This document shows positions 8,950 to 16,296 of a stretch of DNA of 36,014 nt, in pieces. This DNA comes from Spirochaetota bacterium (GTDB lineage Bacteria > Spirochaetota > UBA4802 > UBA5368), in the NCBI GenBank assembly GCA_018263175.1, contig JADFDB010000010.1, positions 1-36,014 of the forward strand, in the 5' to 3' direction. Position 1 is the stretch's first letter; every line of letters starts with the position of its first letter. The translations under genes were made by a program, and so were the position numbers. The notes below the pieces were generated by a model. The model worked only from the letters and a program-made list of their open reading frames with translations. It was not told the DNA's origin and searched no databases.

Positions 8950-9393
8950 TCAGTCTACGGCCAGCACTTCCGGCATCTGGGCCTGGTGCGGATGTTCCGC
9001 CCCGGCATAGACCTTGAGGTTGCCCGCGATTCTCTTTCCGAGCCTGCTTTTGGGAAGCATTCCCTTGACGGCCGTTTCGATGACGAACTCGGGCTTTTCC
9101 TTCATAATCTTTCTGATGTTGGTGAACTTTTCCCCGCCGGGATATTTGCTGTGGGAGAAATACTCCTTTTCCTCGGACTTGCGCCCGGTGAGCAGAACCT
9201 TCTCGGCGTTTATGACGATTACGTTATCGCCCATATCCAGATGCGGCGTAAAGCCCGGCTTCTTCTTGCCTCTGAGTATCGACGCGATCTCGGTGGCGAG
9301 TCTTCCGAGCACCTTGCCCTCGGCATCGACGATGTACCACTTCTTGTCGATCTCCGAGGCCTTCATGGAGTACGTCTTCTGTCGTATGATCAT
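8950..9393 (-). CDS. rplM: 50S ribosomal protein L13 (uL13)
   Basis: 147 residues. Conserved parts are [21 protein letters not shown] near the start, [16 protein letters not shown], and [21 protein letters not shown] near the end. L13 is an early-assembly protein of the large subunit. ATG 9393 is preceded by GTGAGGATATA. It is the first gene of the rplM-rpsI operon; the promoter region is upstream at 9448-9524. Confidence 0.98.
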   Translation of the reverse strand: MIIRQKTYSMKASEIDKKWYIVDAEGKVLGRLATEIASILRGKKKPGFTPHLDMGDNVIVINAEKVLLTGRKSEEKEYFSHSKYPGGEKFTNIRKIMKEKPEFVIETAVKGMLPKSRLGKRIAGNLKVYAGAEHPHQAQMPEVLAVD

Positions 9394-9447
9394 TATATCC
9401 TCACTGCCATACCCAAAGCGCCTCTGCCTTCAGGTCAGAATTAATTC

Positions 9448-9524
9448 ATTATAGTGATGGTAACCGCTGATTGGGGCTCAAACAGTTAGAGCGCAACGCT
9501 ATTATCGCGGCATTATTTTGTCAA
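9448..9524 (-). promoter_or_regulatory. Promoter region of rplM-rpsI
   Basis: Two candidates are visible on the minus strand. The distal one has a perfect TTGACA (9524-9519) and, after 17 bases, TAGCGT (9501-9496). The proximal one has a perfect TATAAT (9453-9448) but no convincing -35. AT-rich sequence lies upstream of the distal one. The 55-base leader shows no obvious ribosomal-protein binding structure. Confidence 0.5.
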
Positions 9525-9775
9525 TAAAAATAGAAAAATTAATCCTTGACGCTACCCACCAGGGCTCACCCCGGCGAAAAAACCGGCACGGGAAACGGTA
9601 AATTATTATTTACTTATCCCGGGGGATATCCCCCAAATAGCGACAGGGCAACAGACCGTTCAATTTTTTCGGGAATTGATGCGCAGGGCATTCCCGTAAA
9701 ACCGGCGTCGCGTCGGCATTCCCGAATACCGACTCACCCTGTCGCCGGAAGGCAATACACCGGGGGTTAGACCGT
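9525..9775 (+). promoter_or_regulatory. Structured intergenic leader before the 56-residue Cys protein
   Basis: No gene is seen in this stretch, but it is dense in inverted repeats. GTAAAT/ATTTAC spans 9598-9613. A perfect 14-base palindrome GGGGGATATCCCCC is at 9621-9634. CGACAGGG (9641-9648) pairs with CCCTGTCG (9737-9744). Inside that outer stem, CGGGAAT (9670-9676) pairs with ATTCCCG at 9690-9696, and GTCGG (9712-9716) pairs with CCGAC (9729-9733). GGCATTCCCG occurs twice (9687-9696 and 9715-9724), so CGGGAAT can pair with either copy. This looks like a cis-acting RNA, with the ribosome-binding site (GGGGG at 9762-9766) just after it. No known riboswitch class was recognised and no clear promoter was found. 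Confidence 0.4.
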
Positions 9776-9946
9776 ATGGACAGGCTCAGGGAATTGATTA
9801 AGGAAAAATCGACGGATGGAAAAATCAACTGCAAGGACGCGCTCGGCATCGCAGCGACGCTCGAAATAAGCGCCGCGCTCGTCGGCAAGACCGTCGACGA
9901 AATGAAAATCAAGATCAAAGGATGCCAGCTGGGCTGCTTCAAGTAG
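9776..9946 (+). CDS. Small cysteine-containing protein, 56 residues
   Basis: A short frame with ATG 9776 and TAG at 9944-9946. It has three cysteines: Cys19 in KINCKDALGIA, and Cys50 and Cys54 in the C-terminal GCQLGCFK. The body looks like a small helix-turn-helix fold (KDALGIAATLEISAALVGKTVDEM). I recall similar short proteins and domains ending in a CQLGCF-like motif in anaerobic bacteria, sometimes near molybdenum-related genes, but I cannot name a family and the link is from memory. The Cys set could bind a metal or be redox-active. The M20 peptidase gene follows 87 bp downstream on the same strand. The G-rich ribosome-binding site is about 9 bases from the ATG. Composition matches its neighbours. 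Confidence 0.6.
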   Translation: MDRLRELIKEKSTDGKINCKDALGIAATLEISAALVGKTVDEMKIKIKGCQLGCFK

Positions 9947-10033
9947 ACCGGCCATCACCATCTGATAAACCGGGCGGCCAAATCGCCTTCATACCCGTCC
10001 GGCTCGCCATAACTCACACAAGGAGACCGCATC

Positions 10034-11497
10034 ATGAAAAAGAAGATTCTGTCGGCAGCCGCGGCGCTCGCGGTCATTATCGTTGCCATCTGCCTCGTTC
10101 GGGCAGCCATGTTCAAATCGAAGCAGTTCACTGCCGAATCCGCCGCCATTTCGGGCGTAGACCAGCGGCACATCGCCGAAAACCTTTCGAAGGCCATACG
10201 CTTGAGGACGATCTCCCACCAGGACCCCGCGAAGTTCGACGGCCCGACCTTTCTCGCGTTCCACCGCCTGCTCGAAAACACGTTTCCGCGCGTGCACAAA
10301 ACCCTTATTAGGGAAACCGTCAGCAAATACGGCCTGCTCTATATGTGGAAGGGCACCGACCCCAGGCGCAAGCCGATCCTCCTCCTCGGCCACATAGACG
10401 TGGTCCCCATTGAAAGCGGCACCGAAAAGGACTGGACGCATCCGCCGTTTTCGGGCGCGATCGCCGACGGGTATATCTGGGGGCGCGGGACGCTCGATAT
10501 AAAGGTCAACGTGATGGGGACGCTCGAGGCGGTAGAATATCTGCTTGCCTCCGGGTATCGGCCGAAAGAGACCATCTATCTCGCCTTCGGACATGACGAA
10601 GAGGTCAGCGGCCTTAACGGCGCAAGGAAGATTGCGGCGCTGCTCAAAGAGCGCAAAGTCTCCCTGGACTACACCCTCGATGAGGGCGGTTGTGTCATTG
10701 AAGGAGCCATCGCCGGCCTTAACGCACCCGCCGCGCTGATCGGTATAGCCGAAAAAGGCTACCTGAGCCTCGAGTTCAGCGTCGAGGGAGAGGGCGGCCA
10801 TTCATCGATGCCCCCCAGGCAGACCACCGCGGGCATCCTCTGCGCGGCAATCGCAAAGCTCGAAAAAAACCAGTTTCCCACCAGGATCGAGGGCGCCGCG
10901 CTCCAGATGTTTCGTTATCTTGGGCCCGAGATGTCGTTCGCGAACAGACTGGTGCTCGGCAACCTGTGGCTCCTCAGCGGCGTACTGAAATCGCAATTGC
11001 TCAAGTCGCCGGCCATGGCGGCCGGGATGCGGACCACCACCGCCCCGACGATGCTCCAGGGAAGCGTTAAAGAGAATCTTCTGCCCATAAAGTCGACGGC
11101 AGTCGTCAATTTCCGGTTGCTGCCGGGTGACACCATGGAAAGCGTCATAAAACGGGCTGAAAAGACAATCAATGATAAACGCGTAAAGATACGCGCACTC
11201 GAAGGCGGCAACGACCCGTCGCCGGTATCGGACACGGAAAGCACATCTTTTTCGACGCTCCAGAAAACCATACATCAGTCGTTTCCGGGCGCAATCGTTT
11301 CGCCGTACCTGGTACTCGGCGCGACCGATTCGCGCTATTACACCGGTGTAAGCGCCAATGTCTACCGGTTCACTCCGCTCTCGCTGAAAAACGAGGACCT
11401 CAAGCGGATGCACGGCACCAACGAGCGCATCTCGGTGGCGAATTATGAGCAGGTGGTCAAGTTCTTCATCCAGCTCATAAAAAACTCCGGGGTCTGA
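10034..11497 (+). CDS. Membrane-anchored M20 metallopeptidase, PM20D1/carboxypeptidase S type
   Basis: 487 residues with a single N-terminal membrane helix (about 5-25), so the catalytic part should be periplasmic. The di-zinc site of the M20 family is complete: His120 and Asp122 in LGHIDVVP, bridging Asp155 in GRGTLDIK, catalytic Glu189/190 in GHDEEVSG, and a C-terminal RMHGTNERI that supplies the last His. The dimerisation lid carries GGHSSMPP (254-261). The long form, with DWTHPPFSG and the ATDSRYY motif, matches yeast carboxypeptidase S and mammalian PM20D1, which act on peptides or N-acyl amino acids. Substrate here is unknown. AAGGAGA seven bases before ATG 10034 fixes the start. Confidence 0.88.
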   Translation: MKKKILSAAAALAVIIVAICLVRAAMFKSKQFTAESAAISGVDQRHIAENLSKAIRLRTISHQDPAKFDGPTFLAFHRLLENTFPRVHKTLIRETVSKYGLLYMWKGTDPRRKPILLLGHIDVVPIESGTEKDWTHPPFSGAIADGYIWGRGTLDIKVNVMGTLEAVEYLLASGYRPKETIYLAFGHDEEVSGLNGARKIAALLKERKVSLDYTLDEGGCVIEGAIAGLNAPAALIGIAEKGYLSLEFSVEGEGGHSSMPPRQTTAGILCAAIAKLEKNQFPTRIEGAALQMFRYLGPEMSFANRLVLGNLWLLSGVLKSQLLKSPAMAAGMRTTTAPTMLQGSVKENLLPIKSTAVVNFRLLPGDTMESVIKRAEKTINDKRVKIRALEGGNDPSPVSDTESTSFSTLQKTIHQSFPGAIVSPYLVLGATDSRYYTGVSANVYRFTPLSLKNEDLKRMHGTNERISVANYEQVVKFFIQLIKNSGV

Positions 11498-11528
11498 TGA
11501 TGCATCCGGCAAGAGGCGAAAGACGCGT

Positions 11529-11936
11529 ATGAGACGGCTTCTGGAACGGTGGAGGAGGAGTACGGCCGCGCTCAGGGCCGACGCGCTCACCCTCTACTAC
11601 GCCTACCGCGATCCGCGCACCCCGCGGATCGCGCGTTTCATCGCGATCGCCGTCGCCGCATACGCTTTCAGCCCCATCGACCTCATCCCCGACTTCATCC
11701 CGATACTCGGCCGCCTCGACGACATGGTGCTCGTTCCGCTCGGGATCCTGCTTGCCGTACGCCTGGTCCCGGAGAATGTGCTTCTCGAATCGCGCATGAA
11801 GGCGATGGAGACCCTTTCCGAGAAGCCGCGCCTTCTCGGCGCCGCGCCGGTCATCATATCCCTCTGGCTCGCCCTTCTCGCAGCGGCCGCCTATATCCTC
11901 TACGCGCAGCTGATCGCGGCGGAGAATCCGGGCTAA
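11529..11936 (+). CDS. YkvA/DUF1232 family small membrane protein
   Basis: 135 residues. The DUF1232 signature is clear: AVAAYAFSPIDLIPDFIPILGRLDDMVLVPLGI (about 42-75). A second hydrophobic helix follows near the C-terminus (APVIISLWLALLAAAAYILYA). Members are small inner-membrane proteins of unknown function. The N-terminus is Arg-rich and cytoplasmic by the positive-inside rule. It starts 31 bp after the M20 peptidase gene with GAGGCG upstream, so the two are probably co-transcribed. Confidence 0.85.
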   Translation: MRRLLERWRRSTAALRADALTLYYAYRDPRTPRIARFIAIAVAAYAFSPIDLIPDFIPILGRLDDMVLVPLGILLAVRLVPENVLLESRMKAMETLSEKPRLLGAAPVIISLWLALLAAAAYILYAQLIAAENPG

Positions 11937-11943
11937 AAGTTTG

Positions 11944-11974
11944 TTGACGCTTGCACGGTCCCGGCCGTACAAGC
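11944..11974 (+). promoter_or_regulatory. Promoter with overlapping inverted repeat before the SH3 lipoprotein gene
   Basis: TTGACG (11944-11949) and TACAAG (11968-11973) are separated by 18 bases. The same stretch holds a 10-base inverted repeat with one mismatch: GCTTGCACGG (11949-11958) and CCGTACAAGC (11965-11974). Its right arm covers the -10 box, as an operator would. It could instead be a weak terminator of the YkvA gene, but no T-run follows. Confidence 0.45.
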
Positions 11975-12029
11975 AGAGGGTGTGCCGCATCGGCGCACAT
12001 TATCCAGATTTCCGGCAAAGAGGTTGTCC

Positions 12030-12791
12030 ATGTCCCCGTACAGAGTTCTGTTATCCGCCATCATCATCACCGCACTTCCCGCTCTGGCCGGCTGCGGGGA
12101 GAGCGGACGGCACGACAAATCGCGTCCCGACAGGGCCTCCGCATACGCCGTCGTGGGCAGCGACAACACGGCCCTTCGGATAGACCCCATGATCTATTCC
12201 GCCCGCATAACCCTCTTGAAGAAGGGGACGCGCCTCTCCATTTCGGACCAGTCGAAAGAGAAAAGCTGGGTCGGCAGGGACCAGAGCTATTGGTACCGGG
12301 TCCGTCTCGATAACGGCCTTGCAGGATGGGTCTACGGATCGACCATCAGGATATTCAAGGGATCGCAATCCGCGTCGATTGACAGCTATGTTTCCAACCT
12401 GCGCGAACACGAGGAGGAAACGCTCCGAAGGGACCTGTCGGGCAAATGGTGGAGCGTAAACAAAAGCGGCGACTTCACCAATCTCTGTGTCGAGATCTAC
12501 GAAAACGGCAAATACAAGTCCTATGCCCGCGGCGGCAAGGAGATAGAGGGGGAATACAATTTTAACTTCAACGATGAAACGATCGTTTTCTTAAGCGGAA
12601 CCTCTTTCGGGCAAAACCTGAAATACATCAACCGGGGAAACATGTACAGTCTCGAGACCAGAGAGGGAAAATACGACATCCGGTTCAAAAAAATAACCGA
12701 GGGGATGGCCGAACCGCCGCCCGACGAGGAGGCCGGGGCCGCAAGCCCTCCGGATGCCTCGAAGGAGGAAGATGGCAAAGCTTCGAATTAA
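12030..12791 (+). CDS. Lipoprotein with bacterial SH3 domain and C-terminal beta domain
   Basis: About 253 residues from ATG 12030, chosen because GAGGT lies just upstream and a signal peptide follows at once (VLLSAIIITALPALAGC). Cys in LAGC is the lipidation site. Residues about 35-100 form an SH3_3-type domain (TALRIDPMIYSARITLLKKG ... WYRVRLDNGLAGWVYGSTI), a fold often used to bind cell-wall peptides or glycans. About 130-230 resembles a small beta-barrel (LSGKWWSVNKSGDF ... YENGKYKSYARGG). The tail is acidic and Pro-rich. It should sit in the periplasm, tethered to a membrane. The last 20 bases overlap the start of the pseudouridine synthase gene, so they are likely one transcript. Confidence 0.8.
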   Translation: MSPYRVLLSAIIITALPALAGCGESGRHDKSRPDRASAYAVVGSDNTALRIDPMIYSARITLLKKGTRLSISDQSKEKSWVGRDQSYWYRVRLDNGLAGWVYGSTIRIFKGSQSASIDSYVSNLREHEEETLRRDLSGKWWSVNKSGDFTNLCVEIYENGKYKSYARGGKEIEGEYNFNFNDETIVFLSGTSFGQNLKYINRGNMYSLETREGKYDIRFKKITEGMAEPPPDEEAGAASPPDASKEEDGKASN

Positions 12792-13527
12792 CCGCTTTCT
12801 CGCCGATTGCGGACTCGGGTCGCGGCGCAAGGTCGAGCAGCTGGTCGCCGAGGGCCGTGTCCGCGTGAACGGTCAGGTGACGACGGACCTTTCCCGGTTA
12901 ATCGACGCCGAATCCGACGAGGTGCAGCTCGACGGCCGGATACTCGCGGCCGAAACGCGCCTGTTTTATCTGATGCTCAATAAACCGAAGGGCTATATTA
13001 CGACCGCCGAAGACGTTCAAAACCGCGCCATCGTACTGGACCTCGTCCCCGGACACTTTCGCGAGAAGGGCGTGATGCCGGTAGGGAGGCTCGACCGCGA
13101 CACCGAAGGCCTTCTTCTGCTCACCAACGACGGCGACCTCGCCTTCAGGCTCACGCATCCCCGGTACGAGATACCCAAAGAGTATATCATCGACCTCGAC
13201 CGTCCGCTCAGCCCGCGGGACCATGCGCGCCTGGAGAAGGGGGTCCGCCTCAAGGAGTACAAGACCAACCCCGCGCGCGTGAGCCCGATCTCCGAATCCG
13301 GCAGCACGATCAAGATGATCATAACCGAGGGCAAGAAGCGGCAGATACGCGTGTCCCTTGCGACGCTCGGCTACAGGGTCAAACGCCTTCGCCGGGTCGC
13401 CTTCGGCCCCGTCAGGCTTACGGGCGTCAACGCGCGCTCGTACCGCGCCCTCAGGCCCGCCGAGGTCAAGGCGCTTAAAAAATCGGTAGGGCTTCAACCC
13501 GGCTCAGTCAATTTTTCTTTAAAATAA
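12772..13527 (+). CDS. rRNA pseudouridine synthase, RsuA/RluB family
   Basis: 251 residues from ATG 12772 (MAKLRINRFLADCGLGSRR), which gives the standard S4 RNA-binding start (3-62). An ATG 18 bases upstream is in frame but adds only a basic hexapeptide. The catalytic Asp is Asp108 in GRLDRDTEGLLLLTNDGD, followed by FRLTHPRYEIPKEY and the family's EGKKRQIRVSLATLGY. It converts a uridine of ribosomal RNA to pseudouridine. Length and the K-P-KGYITT motif fit RluB (23S U2605) better than RsuA (16S U516), but I cannot settle this from sequence alone. AAGGAGG lies three bases before the ATG, inside the end of the upstream lipoprotein gene. Confidence 0.88.
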   Translation: MAKLRINRFLADCGLGSRRKVEQLVAEGRVRVNGQVTTDLSRLIDAESDEVQLDGRILAAETRLFYLMLNKPKGYITTAEDVQNRAIVLDLVPGHFREKGVMPVGRLDRDTEGLLLLTNDGDLAFRLTHPRYEIPKEYIIDLDRPLSPRDHARLEKGVRLKEYKTNPARVSPISESGSTIKMIITEGKKRQIRVSLATLGYRVKRLRRVAFGPVRLTGVNARSYRALRPAEVKALKKSVGLQPGSVNFSLK

Positions 13528-13642
13528 TCCGTTCTCTCCGTCGAAGAGTACAGTAACGCCAAACAAACGCGGTGAAGGATCATGCGCCCTGGCTGTGCCG
13601 CTCGGAACGGCCGGCGTATCATCACGGCAGGGAAAGAAGATT

Positions 13643-14245
13643 ATGCAGAATATGGACTATTACAGCCGGAACGAGGCGCGCAGCCACCCGTATCACCTTG
13701 ACACGACCGACCCGGAATATTTTGCGCGCATGAGCGACATGAACCATCGAGAGAACGAGCGCATACGTAAAAAGGCGACCGGGCTCATGTCGTTCGTCAT
13801 CGCCCTCTGCATTATATCCTTCACCGCCGGCCTAATCATCGGCATCAAGTTCGCGGGAGGCCCCCACAAGGAGATTGTGGACGAATCGACCCGGCAGGCG
13901 ATGTCGAGCACGATCAAAAAGGTATCCGGCCTTCTTAATGAAAACGCCGCCGCCGAAGTCAGCGACAAGCATAAAGCCGGAAAATCCGCGAGCGATGTAT
14001 TCCCCCGAAGCGAATACCCTTTCATAATCCCGCTGGGGAAGGATCTGAGCAGGGAAAAATCGCAGGAGATCGCCGGCTTTCTGAGCGCCGGCGGTCACAC
14101 GGTGATCCTTTCCCGGACCGATGCCGGGTATCGATTGTTCACCGGCCCTTTCAAGACCAGGGACGAGGCCGAAATATCCTTGAAAAAAATTGCCGGTTAT
14201 TCTAACAAGGCATGGTTTCAGAACGCCCAGATTGTAAAACGATGA
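13643..14245 (+). CDS. Single-pass membrane protein with C-terminal SPOR domain
   Basis: 200 residues from ATG 13643. A cytoplasmic N-terminus rich in charged residues (1-48) leads to one membrane helix (about 49-69), a periplasmic linker (70-124) and a SPOR-like domain (about 125-199). That domain has two repeats of the fold: FIIPLGKDLSREKSQEIAGFL and YRLFTGPFKTRDEAEISLKKI. SPOR domains bind denuded glycan strands at division sites. The frame is open 48 bases further upstream, but GGGAAAGAAG before 13643 and the protein start favour this ATG. The GNAT gene begins one base after the stop. Confidence 0.8.
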   Translation: MQNMDYYSRNEARSHPYHLDTTDPEYFARMSDMNHRENERIRKKATGLMSFVIALCIISFTAGLIIGIKFAGGPHKEIVDESTRQAMSSTIKKVSGLLNENAAAEVSDKHKAGKSASDVFPRSEYPFIIPLGKDLSREKSQEIAGFLSAGGHTVILSRTDAGYRLFTGPFKTRDEAEISLKKIAGYSNKAWFQNAQIVKR

Positions 14246-14246
14246 C

Positions 14247-14720
14247 ATGCACGCAGAAATCAGAGAGGCCACTGCCGCGGATGTAAAGTCGATCTACCGC
14301 CTGTTGCACCCCTATGCCCAGGAAAACATCATCCTCGAAAGAAGCCGCGCCGAGATAGCGAAGTCTATTGACAAATTTCTTGTGGCCGCCGACAATAGCG
14401 ATCTGATCGGCGCGGTATCCTATTATGATTACGGTCCCGTGCTCAAGGAGGTCCGTTCGCTCGCGGTGCGGAAGGACCTCTGGAAATCGGGAACCGGCTC
14501 CGCCCTGGTGCGGGGCCTTCTGGCCCGGCTCCTCGATCGCTTTCCGGGCGCGAAGATATTCGTACTCACCTATTCGCCCGGTTTCTTCGGAAGGCTCGGC
14601 TTCGCCGAAGTACCGAAGGAGACCCTGCCGGAAAAGATCTGGAAGGACTGCGACCATTGCAAGAACAGGGAGAATTGCGGGGAAACCGCGCTCGTATTCG
14701 TTAAGGACAAAACTCGATGA
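14247..14720 (+). CDS. GNAT acetyltransferase resembling stand-alone N-acetylglutamate synthase
   Basis: 157 residues, one GNAT domain. The acetyl-CoA loop is in VRKDLWKSGTGSALV (about 74-88). The C-terminal half reads YSPGFFGRLGFAEV, LPEKIWKDCDHCKN and CGETALVF. That LPxKIWxDCxxC...C pattern (Cys135, Cys138, Cys144) is the signature of short ArgA-type N-acetylglutamate synthases that lack the amino-acid-kinase domain. The expected role is the first step of arginine synthesis from glutamate and acetyl-CoA. No arginine genes are nearby, so the assignment rests on the motif alone. Its TGA overlaps the ATG of the PilZ gene (ATGA). Confidence 0.75.
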   Translation: MHAEIREATAADVKSIYRLLHPYAQENIILERSRAEIAKSIDKFLVAADNSDLIGAVSYYDYGPVLKEVRSLAVRKDLWKSGTGSALVRGLLARLLDRFPGAKIFVLTYSPGFFGRLGFAEVPKETLPEKIWKDCDHCKNRENCGETALVFVKDKTR

Positions 14721-15136
14721 AAAGATCCATAGACAAACGCAATTTTGGCAGGATCAAAACGCACCGGTTCGTCGTTGACTACAAGATCAAGGGACGCGAT
14801 CCCGTCTATCAGGTCGAGCTCATCAACCTCGGTGCGGGTGGGATGTGCTTTCTGCGCAATTCCATCATTAACCGCGATGACCAGCTGCTCGTCAAATTCC
14901 CGTTTAAATCCAGGAAGATTATCATGAACGGACAGATCGTCCGGATAGACGGGCGCGAGGTGGCGGTCAGATTTGCCAACAGTGAAGACGAAATAAAAAC
15001 GTTCGTCGACACGTTCAATGAGGAATATCCGCTTCTCGCCAAGGGTTCCTCGAAGAAGGGCGCCATGCTGCACATACCCGGCGAGGCGGAACAGGATTCG
15101 GACGACGACATGCGAAATATTTTCGACATCGATTAA
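14717..15136 (+). CDS. PilZ-domain protein with degenerate c-di-GMP motifs
   Basis: 139 residues: a short PilZ domain (about 8-100) and an acidic tail. The N-terminal Arg motif is present in altered form (RNFGRIKTHR). The second motif, normally D/N-x-S-x-x-G, reads NLGAGG, so the Ser is lost. The beta-barrel strands (VDYKIKGRDPVYQVELINLG, GGMCFLRNSI, IVRIDGREVAVRF) are intact. It may bind c-di-GMP weakly or act as a non-binding adaptor. It is coupled by a 4-base overlap to the GNAT gene. On the other side it overlaps by 4 bases, tail to tail, with the minus-strand gene ending at 15133. Confidence 0.78.
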   Translation: MKRSIDKRNFGRIKTHRFVVDYKIKGRDPVYQVELINLGAGGMCFLRNSIINRDDQLLVKFPFKSRKIIMNGQIVRIDGREVAVRFANSEDEIKTFVDTFNEEYPLLAKGSSKKGAMLHIPGEAEQDSDDDMRNIFDID

Positions 15137-16053
15137 TCGGAGAATGACAACCGGAAGCTTCGCATCATTTTTTCCATCAGGGCGTCGTTTTTAGCCCTCT
15201 CGGGCCCGGCGGCTATAATACGAACGCAATAACCGTACCGGCCGCGCAGAAAAAACGCCTCATATCCGCCATAGGCCGTGCCGTCGTCGAATCGCGAGAG
15301 CTCTTCGCGCTCCCCCGCCCGAACGGGCGTCCTCTTAAAAGAATCAGCACCGAGGTTTTTCGCCCAGTTGCTTTTAAGCGCGCTCATGAAATTAATTTTC
15401 GACGGGAAGCTTTCGCCGTCGATCGCGATGAGCGCGTCGTACGCGGAAGAATCGGAAGTCGCGGCGGAACCCGGAAACCGCACCCCGGCCAGGAGCCCGT
15501 CGTAGCGGTATTTCCCGTTTTCCCGCCTTCGACGGCGCAGCACCGTCGCCTCACCGGGAAATTCGATGCGATAACGCATAAGATCATTCACCAGAACGAC
15601 GGCATCCTCGAGGCGGTACAGCAATATCGAAGCGTTTTGATCGAGGGCCTCATACCGGTCACCCTCTTTTTTGATGAACCGGTTTATCTCGGCGGAGGCC
15701 TTCGACCGGTAATCGGAGGTCTTTCCGCCGGCGGCGGGCATCGCGAGTATTGACTTTAAGAGCGTGAGGCCTTCAACCTTATAGCCTCCCTTCACAAGCT
15801 CCACACCCTGATTTAAGTAAAACGCGATACCGGCCGCCGATACCGGCCGGTAATCGAATTCCGGCTTCCCCGAGGTATATATCTTCCCGTTGGGATCAAC
15901 ATGATAGCGGTTACCGTCCGGGTCGCGGACCAGTATCCAGTCGGGCATCTGGGCCAGGGCACCCACGCGGACGATGAACACCAGGGCGAACAGGACAGGC
16001 ACTATCGCGAGGAGCAGGGGGCCGGCCCCGAATGTTGAAATATTTTTTTTCAT
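15133..16053 (-). CDS. Membrane-anchored hypothetical protein, about 306 residues
   Basis: I do not recognise a family. From ATG 16053 the protein has a basic N-terminus, one membrane helix (GPLLLAIVPVLFALVFIV, about 10-30), then a large part that should be outside the cytoplasm. That part begins with a short DUF4124-like beta hairpin (WILVRDPDGNRYHVDPNGKIYTS) and continues as a helical and then alpha/beta domain ending in RFDDGTAYGGYEAFFLRGR. The frame is open to an ATG at 16083, adding ten residues. No catalytic motif is visible. It is alone on this strand between two plus-strand groups. A GGCCGGCC-rich palindrome at 16102-16111 lies in its upstream region. Confidence 0.7.
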   Translation of the reverse strand: MKKNISTFGAGPLLLAIVPVLFALVFIVRVGALAQMPDWILVRDPDGNRYHVDPNGKIYTSGKPEFDYRPVSAAGIAFYLNQGVELVKGGYKVEGLTLLKSILAMPAAGGKTSDYRSKASAEINRFIKKEGDRYEALDQNASILLYRLEDAVVLVNDLMRYRIEFPGEATVLRRRRRENGKYRYDGLLAGVRFPGSAATSDSSAYDALIAIDGESFPSKINFMSALKSNWAKNLGADSFKRTPVRAGEREELSRFDDGTAYGGYEAFFLRGRYGYCVRIIAAGPERAKNDALMEKMMRSFRLSFSD

Positions 16054-16149
16054 ATCGTGCATCCGGACCCACCGCCACTCCATTCCGGGGAGTGGCAGCC
16101 TTAGGCCGGCCTTTTATGATCCACCAGTCCGACTTCCGATTACAGCTTT

Positions 16150-16296
16150 CGCCGCAGGCGGGAGGAAAAGCAGTTTAATTTGGGCTATGCAACAACTCTG
16201 TTATACTCGTCTCATCTCCTGCGGATATCCGGTTTCCTCCCGCCGCAGGCGGGAGGAAAAGCAGTTTAATTCCGGTGATCCAGCAACTCTATTGTT
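16150..16296 (+). repeat. Tandem pair of dispersed hairpin repeats, copies B and C
   Basis: A 31-base stretch at 16150-16180 is repeated exactly at 16241-16271, 91 bases apart. It starts CGCCGCAGGCGGGAGG and continues with a short A-rich linker to CAGTTTAATT. In copy C the left arm is complete, giving a 12-bp perfect hairpin (16233-16244 with 16248-16259, loop GCA). After the shared part both copies carry a related tail (GGCTATGCAACAACTCTGTT at 16183-16202 in B; a diverged version at 16273-16293 in C). Copy A at 5051-5108 has the same plan. This is a REP/MITE-like intergenic element. No coding capacity. Confidence 0.7.

Noticed and set aside
9641-9744. Known molybdenum cofactor or other standard riboswitch
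   Set aside because: The structure is suggestive, but I could not match the conserved sequence of any class I know, so no name is given.
9546-9770. Plus-strand frame of about 74 codons in the leader region
   Set aside because: Built of inverted repeats, no conserved motif, no ribosome-binding site, and directly before the better-supported small gene at 9776.
16150-16296. CRISPR array
   Set aside because: Only two repeat copies, with a hairpin-plus-tail plan and a further dispersed copy 11 kb away; no cas genes.
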